Assembly (NCBI GenBank): GCA_025174535.1
Contig: JALBUN010000034.1
Location: 766,001-830,000 of the forward strand
Direction: 5' to 3'
Length of the DNA stretch: 64,000 nucleotides
From: Cantharellus purpuraceus
Taxonomy: Eukaryota > Basidiomycota > Agaricomycetes > Cantharellales > Hydnaceae
Within the stretch, counting starts at the first letter, position 1. Each line of letters begins with the position of its first letter. This document shows, piece by piece, positions 44,930 through 56,281 of this stretch. A model generated the notes under the pieces. The model was not told where the DNA came from. It saw nothing but the letters and a program-made list of their open reading frames with translations, and searched no databases. Made by a program: the position numbers and the translations under genes.

Positions 44930-47485
44930 ATGTCTAGCCTTCCTCTTCCTCCTCCACCACCCCACCAAGATCCCGCCCTCGACCCCGGCGCTTCTTCGCC
45001 TGCGGGCGGCAAGAAGAAACGAGCTGGGGCTCCAAAGGCAAAGGGCGCAGTCCGCGCCAAGTCTGGGTGCTACACCTGTCGGATCCGTCGCAAGGTGGGT
45101 CGTGGCGTCTCTTTTTCGCACTCACGTGCGTCTGCAACCGTGTTGCTCACGCTTTGAACGCCCGTCCCCGCATTTTTTTCTTATTTCCGGAATTTTTTTG
45201 TTCCCCGCGCGCGCCTCTCGCCAGAAATGCGACGAGCAACCCGACAGGGATGGCAACTGTCAGACGTGTGTTCGTCTGCGTCTCGAATGTCTCGGCTTTG
45301 GCGCAAAACGTCCAGACTGGATGCGAGTGAGTTGTTGTCGTCGTTGTGCGTGGTGGCGGGATGCTGACGCGGGCGCTGCAGGAGAATAACAGTGTGCAGG
45401 AGCTTAGGGAAAAGATTAAGCAGTTTCTTGCGTCCCAGGGCATGATCAAGGGACACTCTGGCGGGGGTGTGCGTCCCGCCGACCAAGATCCGTCTGTCCT
45501 CAACCTGTCCACCGAGCCTGGCACACTCGTGCCGGGCAACCCTTCGACGTCGAATATGTCCCCCGGTGCCAACGAGCACCACCCCCGTGGGGGACCACGC
45601 ATGGCACCGATCTCGTCTGTGCGGGATGGCGGCCCCCATGACCACATGGTCCATTTCCCGCCCCTCCCTGGAGGGCACCCGTTCCCGCCGCCACCAGGCC
45701 AAGGTGTGCAAATGATTTTCTCGGTGGACGCACCGGCCTCACGGCCCTTACCCTTAGGTCACACACCGCTCGGACCGCCATCACAACATCACCCGCCGTT
45801 GGTGGGGGCCATGCCTGTCCACCTTGATCCGGAGCTGGCGTACATGCCCCCCTCGTACGGGCAGCCGCCGCCGCCGCCGCCGCCGCAGGGGCAGCCGTCT
45901 CGTGCCCCCATGTCTTCGATTCCGGCCTCGCCTTGTTAGTCAAGTCTACCTGTGTCGTGTAGTGTTCGATACTAGACGTTGAAGTTATACTCTGTTTTTA
46001 TTTGTCATGCAGGGCCTTCTGCGCCTTCCCTGCAGCCGCCGAGCTCGTTTGGTGCATCGTATAATATCCATGATGACTACTACAATAACCAAGTGCAAGA
46101 AGTGACGGGGAGCAACAGCGAGATCGTGTCCGCCATGCCGCCTGAACTGTCAGAGGTGCCGTTCAGCAGCGGTACGCAGGCGCATGTGCTGTACTATATG
46201 CAACACGTGCTGCGGATCCAGTATCTGCTGGCGGACCCGTCGATCGAAAGTTTTATATTCAGGTTTGCGCACACGTCCGAGTCTGCGCGCAGTGCCATGT
46301 GTCTGCTGTCGGCGGTGCACCAGCAGCGGATGCGACAGATTGTGCACACGTCGGGGGGAGGGGAGGGGGACACGACGGAGATGGACGCGCTGTTCCGACA
46401 GACGTCGGGGCTGCTGCGGGGTGCGAATGCGTACACGGAGGGGGACGCGATGGCGGGGCTGCACGTGGTGTCGTGTTTCCTGTTCACGGGGGGACAGGGC
46501 CCGTGGAACTACTTTCTGCGGGTGGCGATCTACTGGGTGAGCTCGGTGCTGCTGGACCGACGGTACAACGGGCCGCTGGACGCGTACCTGCACTGCAGCG
46601 AGTCGATGCAGTTTATCGTGCGGACGACGATGTGGTTTGATGTGTGGTCTGCGGTGACGCGGCGCACGCGGCCGCAGTTTCGGCAGATCTACCAGGAGCT
46701 GTTTGACGGGGAGCATGGGTATGTGGGGCCGGAGACGGCGGGGGAGACGGAGGGGCGGGTGGACATGCTGTCGGTGATGGGGTGCACGAACGAGACGGTG
46801 CTGGCGATATCGGAGACGGCGAGTCTGGCGTACTGGAAGGACGTGTGCACGAAGCAGGGGAATCTGAGCATGCCGAGTCTGGTGGAGCGGGGACGACAGG
46901 TGCGTGGCCTGGGTGTGTGTGTGTGTGTGTGTGTGTGGCTGACGGACGCGCAGATCGAGAGCATGTACCTGTCGCGGGAGCACGATGCGAGTCTGGAGGG
47001 GGCCAAGGACAATCTGGACGGACGACGGCGGCTGGCGGCGAATGTGTTCCGGTCGTCGGCGCGGGTGTACCTGCACAGCGTGCTGTCGGGGTGCAAGCCG
47101 CAGGTGAAGGAGATTTCGTACGGGGTGAGCGAGACGGTGCGGATGCTGCGACGGGTGCCGAGCAGCGAGGGGGCGTCGCGCAGTGTCGTGCGGAGCGTCG
47201 TGTGAGTGCCGCGCGGGGTGCGATGGCGGGCGTGCTGGCTGACCGTGTGTGTGCAGGCTGAGCATTGCGCTGTGCGGGTGCATGACGGACGACGCGGCGC
47301 ACCGGGAGTACCTGTCGAGCTGTCTGGTGTCGCTGGCGGGGGAGGAGGTGGAGGTGCTGGGGAACTGCACGCAGGCGCGGGGGCTGATGGAGCAGGTGTG
47401 GAAGCGGCGGGACGGGGGGGAGGGGGAGGTGGACTGGCGGGATGTGATACGGGACATGACCTCTGCTGATCTGCTGCTCGTGTAA
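44930..47485 (+). CDS. Zn2Cys6 transcription factor, upstream copy of tandem pair
   Basis: A Gal4-type binuclear zinc cluster near the N-terminus reads SGCYTCRIRRK/KCDEQPDRDGNCQTC and RLRLECLGFGAKRPDWMR. All six Cys are present and the cluster is split by a GT-AG intron (about 45094-45224). A basic patch (GGKKKRAGAPKAKGAVRAK) precedes it. The next exons give ELREKIKQFLASQGMIKG, a long Pro/Gly/His-rich stretch, then a fungal-TF-like helical region (HVLRIQYLLADPSIESFIFR, ARSAMCLLSAVHQQRMRQI). The end is VDWRDVIRDMTSADLLLV. An intron at 46900-46953 holds a GT repeat; it is 54 bases and stop-free, so retention would keep frame. The second half uses codons ending mostly in G. Target genes cannot be inferred. 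Confidence 0.85.
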
Positions 47486-47715
47486 CTGTACTGTAGTGCT
47501 GCTATGCATGGCGACCCGTGCCGCCGCCGCTGCTGGAGGCTACGCGTCGTGTTGGGCAAGGCGGTGCAGGCAGGGCACGTGGATCGCTTCTCCGGCGAAA
47601 TCAGCGCTTAGGTCGGGAGAGAGCTGGTGCCTGCATCTCGCTGTCCGCCATCTCCGCTGGAGAGAGCGAATGTGGCACGGCAGGTGGTATAAGGAAGAGA
47701 GGGAGGCGGTTCCCA

Positions 47716-50235
47716 TCCATGGCCCCCATGTCCTCCTCCCCCCCCACCCCGCAGGACCACCTCATGCCTGTCCGCTCCCTCAGAGGCCATGCCACCAGTA
47801 GGTCTTTGCCCGAGAGTCCTGATCTCTCCACCGCCAGAGGTGCGCAGCTCACGCCCCACAGCGTCTTCCAGCTCACTCTTCGCTTCCGTAGGCAAGGGTG
47901 GCTGCTGGTCCGTCTCCCCCCTCTCTCTCTCTCTCGCCCCGCCTGTCGCTCACCTCTCCCCAGGACCTGTCGGCTCCGCCGCAAGGCACGTCCCGCCCCC
48001 TGTCCCGCGCTGCCGCTGCTCACCCCCTCCCAGAAATGCGACGAGCTGCGCGAGAACGGCTCCTGCCACACCTGCATCCGCCTCAAGATCGACTGTCTCG
48101 GCTGGGGCGCGCGCAGACCGGTCAGTGCTCCCCGTCCGCTCCCCCTTGCCCAGCGCTGACCCCGCCCCTCCCCAGGAATGGATGAGAGTGGGTCCCTGCT
48201 GTGTGCTGTCCGTGTGCTCCCGCTGACGCGCCCCAGGACAAGGCGCAGGTGGAGGCGTACAAGGCCGCCATCAAACGCCAGCTCTCCAGCCAGGGCATGA
48301 TCCGTGGCCAGCCCCGCGCGCACCCCGTCCCCTCCTCCTCCTCCTCCTCCACCGTCTCCTCCGTCCCGTACCAGTACCCCAACAGCCGCATCCCCCCCCC
48401 GCAAGACACCGGCAGCGACGACACGGACGAATACGCCTACGACCCCGCCGCCTCCACCAGCACCTCCCCGTCCTATCCGCCCATCCAGATGCCCCAGCTC
48501 ACCCCCGGTCCGTCTCTCCCCCTCTCTCCTCCCCCGCCGCGCGTCCTGACCCCGTCCCCAGACCTCTCCTCCGGCATATCCGCCCTCGACCTGCATCTCT
48601 ACGGCTCCTCCGCGCCCCACACGCCCCCCGTCCTCCCGTCCTCCTTCGCCGGCGCCAGTCCGCACGTCATCGACGGCGACTTTGCCAACATCATGCCCTT
48701 TGTCCCCAGCCAGTCCTACTACGACCCCGTCCCCCAGTCGCTCAGCTCGCCCGCGTCGGGCACCGACTCGCGCGAGCACTACGTCCACTACTACTTTCGC
48801 CGCGTGCGCCAGCTCCAGTTCCTCTTTGCCGGCTCCAATGTCGCCTCCGTGTTCCGTGACCTCGTCGCCCGCGATCCCGTCGGCGTCGTCACCAACGCCA
48901 TCTGTGCCCTCGCCGCCCTGCACAAGAGCCAGATGCGCGTCGCCGAGGGTCTCGAGGACCCCTCCGCCGACACCTCGCTCCGCTCGCTCTCCAAGCAGTT
49001 CTACGACCAGGCCTGGTGGTACCTGCTCGACTCCAGTCGTCGCCACCACCGCTACATGGACCAGGACGCCACCGCTGCCGTCCATCTCGTCGGCTACTGG
49101 GTCTTCTGCGGCGCAGGCGGCGGCGAGTGGCAGGCGCCCCTGGGCGTCGCCTGCGACTGGCTGGCAGAGTGTCCCCTCACCAGCGTCCCAAATCCGCGTC
49201 TGCAGTGGCTCCAGCTCAACCCCTCGGCCCGATTCACCGCACAAATGACCATGGTGAGTCCCCTCCCCCCACCCGTCGCCACTGCGTCGCTGAAACCGGT
49301 GTGCGCGCCTCTGCCGCGCCAGTGGCTCGATATCATGTCCGCCATCGTCATGCGGCGCGTCCCGCGCTTTATCGACGTCTACCGCCGGCTCTTCCGCGCC
49401 GACCCACACAACTACTGGCCCGGCTCGCCCCAGTGCAGCCACATGCACAACCTGCACATGGACGCGCTGACCGGCTGTCCCGACGGCGTCATGTATGCCC
49501 TCGCAGAGACGGCCACTCTGGCGCACTGGAAGAGACAGCAGCAGCAGACCTGCAGTCTCAGCGTACGCGAGCTGCTGAGGCGCAGCGACGCCATCGAGCA
49601 GGACTTGCGCGCGTCGTGGATCACAGCGTCCCCCGAGGTGTTTCCGCCCCTGCTGGAGCAGCACTACGACACCCCCGCCGCGGCGGCGGCGTCGGCGGCT
49701 GCGTCGACGCATGCCAGTCCCATACACCCCACTGCGGACCTCGTCGCCGCCAGCGCCGCATTGTCGACCCCCGAGCCGACCATCGGCGCGGAGACGCGGC
49801 GTCTCGTCGCTAACGTGTATTTCGAAGCGGCAGTGCTGCATCTGCAGAGCGTGGTGAACGATCATAACCCCGGTAAGCTAGGGGATGTTGGGTGCCCTTT
49901 TGGGGATGTGAATGGCTGATGGGAGCATATGCATAGTGGTGCCCGAGATAATGGAAGGCGTTAATGCGACGATGCAAGCGCTGAACAAACTCGCATTGTC
50001 CGAGGTGGATCGAGGACTGGTGTTCCCGATTTGCGTGGCGGGGTGCCTGGCCCATCATCCGGAGCAACGGGACTTTTTCAAGCAGCGGCTCGACGCGCAA
50101 GCTAGGACGCTCGGCAACCTCGCGCAAACGCGACGGCTGATGGAGGTGGTGTGGCAGGCGAGAGACAGCCAGGGGGGGGTCGTGGACTGGCGGAACACCA
50201 TGTCAGACATTGGCATGAACCTCCTGGTGATCTGA
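47716..50235 (+). CDS. Zn2Cys6 transcription factor, downstream copy of tandem pair
   Basis: The zinc cluster is spread over small exons: GKGGCW, TCRLRRK (22-base exon 47964-47985), KCDELRENGSCHTCIRLKID, CLGWGARRP, and EWMR (12-base exon 48176-48187). It then joins DKAQVEAYKAAIKRQLSSQG, matching the neighbour's block ELREKIKQFLASQGMIKG. The intron after LRRK has a GC donor (47986-48033). The regulatory region HYYFRRVRQLQFLFAGSNVA and VTNAICALAALHKSQMR parallels the upstream copy, and the end VDWRNTMSDIGMNLLVI aligns with its end. The 5' end is uncertain: ATG at 47716 with a 40-base intron (47798-47837), or ATG at 47789 with none. Codons end mostly in C, opposite to the sister gene. DNA target unknown. 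Confidence 0.8.
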
Positions 50236-51697
50236 ACCCCGGCAACATCATGCATTGAAACCCACACATGACGGTATTTAATTCGGATATACTCCCCATG
50301 CTCTGCTTTTCGTTTTGCTCTTGTTTTCACCCTGCATCTGCTTTGCTTTTTTATCCTGGAAGCCTCTCACCCAACCACACCACACGTTGGTGTGGTGTCG
50401 AAAATACACTACACTTGTATCGCTGCGGATTGTACGCGCCCTTGCATGAACATAATGATGACTGTTGGTTGGCTATCTTACCAAGCCGTTGGACGTGAGC
50501 ACAGAAAACGAAATGGAAATTCGCTGATGGTCGCTGTTCGTGTCTCGATGGGACGAGAGAGGGTGCATGTCGATCTCCCCTTCCGGGAGTGTTTTTCACC
50601 GGTTGTTTCACACAGGGTGGCGCGGAGACAGCTATAGAGAGCTAAAAGTGGCGTGTTGATGCGACAATCACTACTTGCGGAGATGTACTCTGTGAGGGGG
50701 GGGAGCGGGGCTGCCAGTCTTGCGGTGGCTCATCAACGGTGGAGAGGGGGGCGGTTCGAATCCCCCAAAGAAGCCAGCATGCTGATGACGACGACGACGA
50801 TGATGAAAAGCCGTGCGTGTGATGCGGTTTCAGATGGGGGGCGACGCGGCGTTTTGTGTTCGGAAAAGGGAAAGATCGTCTCTCTCTTTCTCAGGCGTTC
50901 AGGCTCTCTGGGTGGAGCATCAGATGTGCGTGTTGCATGGAAGGCATGAGCATTACAATGCCTTCGGCGAGCCTTGTGGTCCGACAAGGGGGGTGAATCG
51001 TGTGTCCTGCTCCCCCCTCACAGCCATGGCACGCGCCTGCGGTGCATGGTGGCCCTGCATCAGGACTCCCTGGCCCCCGTTGGTGAGATGCTGTCTGGGG
51101 AAAACGCCAGACGTTCTTCTCCGCCATCACGGCACCGCTGCTCGCTCAATATGGCTGAAGGGTGACACAGCAAGCATGATTCATTTCCCCCACCGCCGCG
51201 GCATCCGTCCGTCCGTCCGTCCGTCCGGCCGGGCAATCACGACGGTAGGCCCATACTGTATGCCCCCCACGCTACCGGATTTTCGTTCTTTCTGCGGCTG
51301 CGACGGAGATCCACGCGTTTGAGATCTGGGGTTTCGGTGTGTGGGAAAAGGTCCGTTTAGACTCCCATTGCCGTTGTCAGGCGCCAGACATTGGATGGAT
51401 GGGTATATTCGGCTGCGGCCATCGATGGAGTACAGCAGCGGCGAAACGCTGCACACGATAAGGGCGTGTCGTACATTTTACAATGCAAGGGGCAAGACAC
51501 GCAGAAGCTTCTCGGTATTTGCCAACCGGCTTTTGAAATACAAATTCCAGGAGGCACCCCCCCTTTGTAGTTGACGTCTCGCCACTTCCAGACAACACGC
51601 GCACACACTGCTGTGGGTCACGTGACCGCGACATTGTTTCGCGCACGGTGACGAGTGTCACATGGACGGTCACGCGTCTGCGCCATAGACCTCGAGA
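50236..51697. other. Long intergenic region
   Basis: 1462 bases downstream of the Zn2Cys6 pair. Several ORFs of 60-170 codons occur, all low-complexity or frame shadows with no splice-supported extension. It contains a short GTCC microsatellite at about 51208-51227 and several G runs. A tRNA-like T-loop at about 50750 was checked and rejected. It should hold the promoter of the formin-like gene. Confidence 0.35.
51208..51227. repeat. GTCC microsatellite
   Basis: About five copies of the tetranucleotide CGTC/GTCC in a row, within a non-coding region. Likely polymorphic, with no evident function. Confidence 0.7.
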
Positions 51698-53829
51698 ATG
51701 TTCAAGAGCATCCTCCCCGCTGCAAAGCGCGTCCCCGGCACCGATGCCAAGGACGCCGTCGCCAACGTCGGCGAAGGCAAGGAGAACAGCAGGCCTGGCT
51801 CCCTTCCGCAGATCACACAGAGGAGCCCCACAAAGTCTCTCTACCCCGCCGCCCCACACTCGTTCGACGGCAGGCGATCCACGCGGCCCTCGGACAAGAT
51901 GCTTGCAGAGCCGCTGGCCACTGACCGCGAGTTTGAAAAGCTACTGGTGCGTCTCACATGCGTGCGCGCCGCCCCAACTCACGTCCGGTCTCGCACAGGA
52001 CGACCTCCAAATACCCACCACGCTCCGGCCCAAGCTGGCCACCCTGGAGTCCCCCGTCAAGGCTGCCATGCTCCGCTCCTCCCACGTCCTCACCAGCCCA
52101 GACCCCGCCTCTCCCCACCCCGTCAAGCGCCCCAAACTCCGCAAGTCCCTCAGCAGCACCCACCTAGACTCCTCCCCCCGCAACGCGCTGCTCGACTACG
52201 ACTTTCCCGCCCCCCCTCAACCCCCAGACGTCCCCCTGGCAGCTCCCATCGCGCCGTTCATGCTCGAGGGACCACGCCGGCCACCCAGTGCGCAAGCGCA
52301 CGCCCGCGGCATCTCTCTCGATCTCCCGCGCGCCACATCCCACTCGTATGCCCCAAAGCCCGGCACCAGCAAGTCTGCAAAGGGCTCCGTCAGGGATCTC
52401 TCCCCCGTCGCGCTCTGCACCATGCTGTCAGAGACCTCCAGCACGCAGCTGGAACTCGACGTCGTCAAGAAGCTGCGCCTGATGTTGCGCAACGAGACAG
52501 CCAGGTGCGTGACGTGGCCACGACGTGCGTGTATCCATTCTGAAAGAGCTGAGCAGCTGGTCCGAGGCATTCCTGCGACAAGGTGGGTATGCGGCACTCT
52601 TGACTCGTCTCGTTGACATTTTGGAAATCGAATGGAGGTAAGCTTGGCGTGACATTGTACAGCCTATTTCACATCTTCCCCATGCACGACAGAGAGGAAC
52701 AGCACGACGACCAGATCCTACACGAACTGCTTCGCTGCTTCAAGGCCCTGTCAACCTCGTCCATTGGCTGTTTTGCATTGCGTAGCTCGTGTCCGACACC
52801 GTTTGTTCAGCTCGTCTCCCTCTTGTACAGCGACAAGAAGCCTGGCGATCTCTGCACGCGGCAGCTCATTGTCGATCTCCTCCTGATTCTATTCGAGGTC
52901 TACCCCACCCAGTCACAGGCCTCGGCAGGGCAGAATAATCGAATACGTCGTGACCCGGCCCACCCTCCTGCAGCACCGTCGACGCCCAAACCTGGCGACG
53001 CTTTACCCTCACCTCACAAAACACTCTACTCTCTCGTCCGCGCTCTCCTTCTTACCCCGGCACCTCCCCCAACAGAGGCCCCTTCAACACCCATCTCACC
53101 ACATGCTTTCATCGCCTCTCTTCACACGCCGCGCATATACAAGTCGTATCTCCATGAACTCTCTGACATTTGTCGGGATTACTTTTGGGTGTTTTGTCAT
53201 CCACAGAATGTCATTTGGAATCTGGATCAAACGGACGAGGCAAAAGTAGAGCGGCCACGAGCACCTGGAGGTATGACGGGTGGTGTGGAATACGAAGCCA
53301 TGGGATATCTCGTGCGTGACCCGATCTCAGTTGACGCGTGGCTTCACTGAAACCTGATTGACAGACGAGCCATTTTCAACTCGTCAACTCGCTTGCAAAG
53401 GCTGCGCAGGATCTTGATCTCCCACCAGATAATGAATATTCGGCGCACAGGCTGCATGCTGATCTCTTTGCATCCGGGATTGAGAGGATACTTTTGGTTA
53501 GTGTCTGCTTTTACCACGAGCACGCCGTGTTCTCAGCGTGCATCCAGACTGCACGCAAAGCATCTACAACGTATTACACCACGCTGCATCTTGAAGTCGC
53601 GCGGTATATTGCGCTTGCCTGTCGGGCACGGTTTGAGCTTCCCTGGAATGTCTCGCGGATGGTTGGGCCTCCACCACCAGTGCTGCTCCGAGGTGGGATT
53701 CAACCCAACGCCAAGTCGACGAGTGGCAGTCCTCGTGGGTCTCCAGTCAAGAATAGGGGTGTGAGTGCTGTTCCAGGTGGCCCTCCCAAGGTTCCAACGC
53801 CAAAGAGGATGGAGCCCATCAAGTTTTGA
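51698..53829 (+). CDS. Formin GBD/FH3-like armadillo protein lacking FH1/FH2
   Basis: After a basic Ser/Pro-rich start (MFKSILPAAKRVPGTDAKDA), FEKLLDDLQIPTTLRPKLAT and LESPVKAAMLRSSHVL resemble the GTPase-binding domain of diaphanous-type formins. After a 110-residue Pro-rich insert come ALCTMLSETSSTQLELDVVK, WSEAFLRQGGYAALLTRLVD, HDDQILHELLRCFKALSTSS and LCTRQLIVDLLLILFEVYP. These are the helical GBD/FH3 repeats. The chain then continues MGYLTSHFQLVNSLAKAAQD and CFYHEHAVFSACIQTAR, and stops after TPKRMEPIKF. No FH1 proline tract or actin-nucleating FH2 domain follows; PWP1 lies next. It may bind a Rho GTPase and modulate formins, but this is inferred. About five introns. Confidence 0.75.
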
Positions 53830-54102
53830 TATCAAAGTATCTTTGCATCTGCAGGCCGTGTTTCAATGTCATGAATAGTTTTTGCTCCAAGTGGTTATAG
53901 TAAACTAGTTGAGTGTCACCGGAGGTGTGCCTGTGGGAATGAGGCTGGAACAGTTCTTACGTGTGATGTGCTATAGGGTGTGGTTGCTATGATCTTTCCA
54001 TCACACGCTACGGCTCCGTATTCCATCACGTGATCAGTGCTCAAAAATTTGCAGTTGCGTCAAGATTCTCGGCGTGTGAGAGGGTTTTTTTTTCACAGGG
54101 GC

Positions 54103-56188
54103 ATGAGCAATCTCATTTCGTGTGTGGCTTGGGTCAGTCTGTGGGCCGTGCCCGTCTCGTGTACGTGCGTGTGTGGTTTCCTCAAGCTTTTTTTTGTCCT
54201 CTCCCCTAGGTCCGGCGAGGAGTGGCGGCGCGGCACCCGACAAAATATAACCTTGACGAGAAGGAGCTCGAGCGAATTAGTGCGGTGGCGAGGATTGAGC
54301 TGGACGATGCGAGGGTGGAGCTTGAGAGGGCTAGTGAGGCTGCCAAGGCTATGAACAGAGATGGAGAGGATGAGAATGCGGACGGTGCTGATGAGGACGA
54401 AGGCTGGGAAGAGTGAGTGTTTTTTTTGGAGTTTGGTTTTTTTTTTCTTTGTTGGCGATGGTGTGTATGTTGTGTTAATGTGTTTTTTTATTATTTCGTA
54501 GTGAAGAGAATTCGGAAGAGGAAAAGGGGGATGATCGTATGGACGAGGATACGCTGCCTCCAGCACAGTCGGACCCAAATGATCTGTCTGCGTACAACCT
54601 TGATGATTATGATAATGAAGCCGCGGATGAGGGTATGTCACCTTCACGTTTTAGTTAAAGTCTTCTAACGTGCGTGAAGCTGTTGGACCTTTTAGTAACA
54701 TCAAAGGTCTTACATACTACAGATCGAACGAGGAGGATCCATACATCACCCTGAAGGAGGTGCGTATGCCGTGTTACTACAGGGGACAAGCTGCAGGACT
54801 CAATACTTTCACTTGACAGGACGATGACGAGGAACGCGAAGAACTAGAAGTTCTCCCCTCAGACAACCTCCTTGTAACCGCCAAAACACAAGACGAAATC
54901 TCCCAGCTAGAAATATACGTCTACGACGAGACCCAAGAGACCCTCTACGTGCACCACGACCTCATGCTCCCCTCTTTCCCCCTGTGCCTCGAATGGCTCG
55001 ACTTTCACCCCGCAGGACCTGCCGCGCCCACCTCCCCCTCAACGGGAAACTACGTCGCCGTCGGCACCATGGAGCCCGAAATCGAAATCTGGTCGCTCGA
55101 CACGCTCGAGGCAATCTACCCCGCCTCCGTGCTCGGCCGGCCCGACCTCTCCAAGGCGCACACGCCCGTCCCGCTGGGGACGGGAAAGAAGAAGCGCAAA
55201 AAGGCACGGTCGCGCAACGTGTCGGCGGCGTACCATGTGGACGCCGTGTTGGGCCTCGCGTGGAATAAGAGCCACCGGAATCTGCTCGCGAGCGCGTCGG
55301 CGGATACGACTGTGAAGCTGTGGGATCTGACGCGGCCAACGACAGGGGGGGGACGGGACGAGGGCGAGGGTGTGTCGGGGGGCGGCGGTGCGTTGAGGAG
55401 CTTCCAGGTGCACAAGGACAAGGTGCAGAGTGTGCAGTGGAATGACAAGGAGCCCACGGTGTTGTTGACGGGGAGCTATGATCGCACCGTGAGGACCTTT
55501 GATTCGCGGGCACCGGAAAAGGGTCTCGTTGCGGTACTAGGGGCGGACGTGGAGGCTCTTCGGTGGGATCCTTGGGAGAGCCACGGCTTTTATGTGCGTT
55601 TAGTCGCATGCGTTGGCGTGGTCTTTATATTTACTCATGTTACTTTACAGGTCTCGTTGGAAAATGGTTTAGTGCTCAATTATGATGCGCGGACACTGCC
55701 CTCGGACAACAGTTCGTTGGCGCGGCCACGTTTCACACTTGCTGCGCACGACGGGGCATGCCCTGGGCTGGACGTCAATCCCCACATACGGGGCTGTTTG
55801 GTGACAGGTGGGACGGACAAGCTTGTCAAAGTATGGAATGTGTTGGGCGACGGCGAAGGTGGTGGGGCAAAGCGAGAGGTAAGCTTGGTCACCAGTAGGG
55901 ACTTGGGCGTTGTACGTGAACCCCCCTTCCTTCAGCAAACCCTTACTCATAATGTGCACGTAGGGCAAAGTATTCTCTGCCGCGTTTTCACCTGATGATC
56001 CACTCACTGTTGCAGCGGGCGGGTCCAAAGCCAAACTGCAAATCTGGGATGTAGGAGCAAATGCCGGCGCACGCAAGGCTTTTGGAAAGAAGCTAGCAGA
56101 TGCGTCACGGACATTGAAGGAGAGACCAAACGGTGGTGTCATCGGCGTCGCTAGCGACGGCGAAGATGAAAGTGGTGAGGAAGATTAG
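54103..56188 (+). CDS. PWP1: WD40 ribosome-biogenesis protein PWP1
   Basis: PWP1 acts in the nucleolus in assembly of the large ribosomal subunit. The first exon MSNLISCVAW joins to VRRGVAARHPTKYNLDEKEL, the conserved PWP1 start. An acidic region follows (DEDEGWEDEENSEEEKGDD), then DYDNEAADEAVGPFSNIKGL, TYYRSNEEDPYITLKEDDDE and LPSDNLLVTAKTQDEISQLE. WD repeats include DAVLGLAWNKSHRNLLASAS, DTTVKLWDL, KDKVQSVQWNDKEPTVLLTG and GTDKLVKVWNV. A lysine-rich stretch (GTGKKKRKKARSRN) could be a nucleolar signal. The C-terminus is acidic (SDGEDESGEED). About seven introns. The stop is 93 bases from the HCR1 stop, convergent. Confidence 0.93.
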
Positions 56189-56281
56189 CCTTGCTAGCAC
56201 TGGAAACAAAACTATTAGAGTCATCCATTCCATACAACACGTGCTCTGTTCGGGCGACGCTAATTATGTGCAGCAGCACGT

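Noticed and set aside
46150..47559. A 469-codon minus-strand open frame across the upstream Zn2Cys6 gene
   Set aside because: Arg/His/Pro-rich composition is what G-ending codons give in antisense. The plus-strand gene with an intact zinc cluster explains the sequence.
47601..49865. A 754-codon minus-strand open frame across the downstream Zn2Cys6 gene
   Set aside because: It is a shadow of the C-ending codons of the plus-strand gene: low-complexity Gly/Arg/Val sequence, no domain, and it spans that gene's introns.
50740..50775. tRNA-like T-loop sequence GGTTCGAATCC
   Set aside because: The flanking bases do not pair as a T stem and no acceptor, D or anticodon arm is found.
50813..51322. 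A 169-codon open frame in the region after the Zn2Cys6 pair
   Set aside because: No family resemblance, simple-sequence runs inside, and no sign of introns or conserved motifs.
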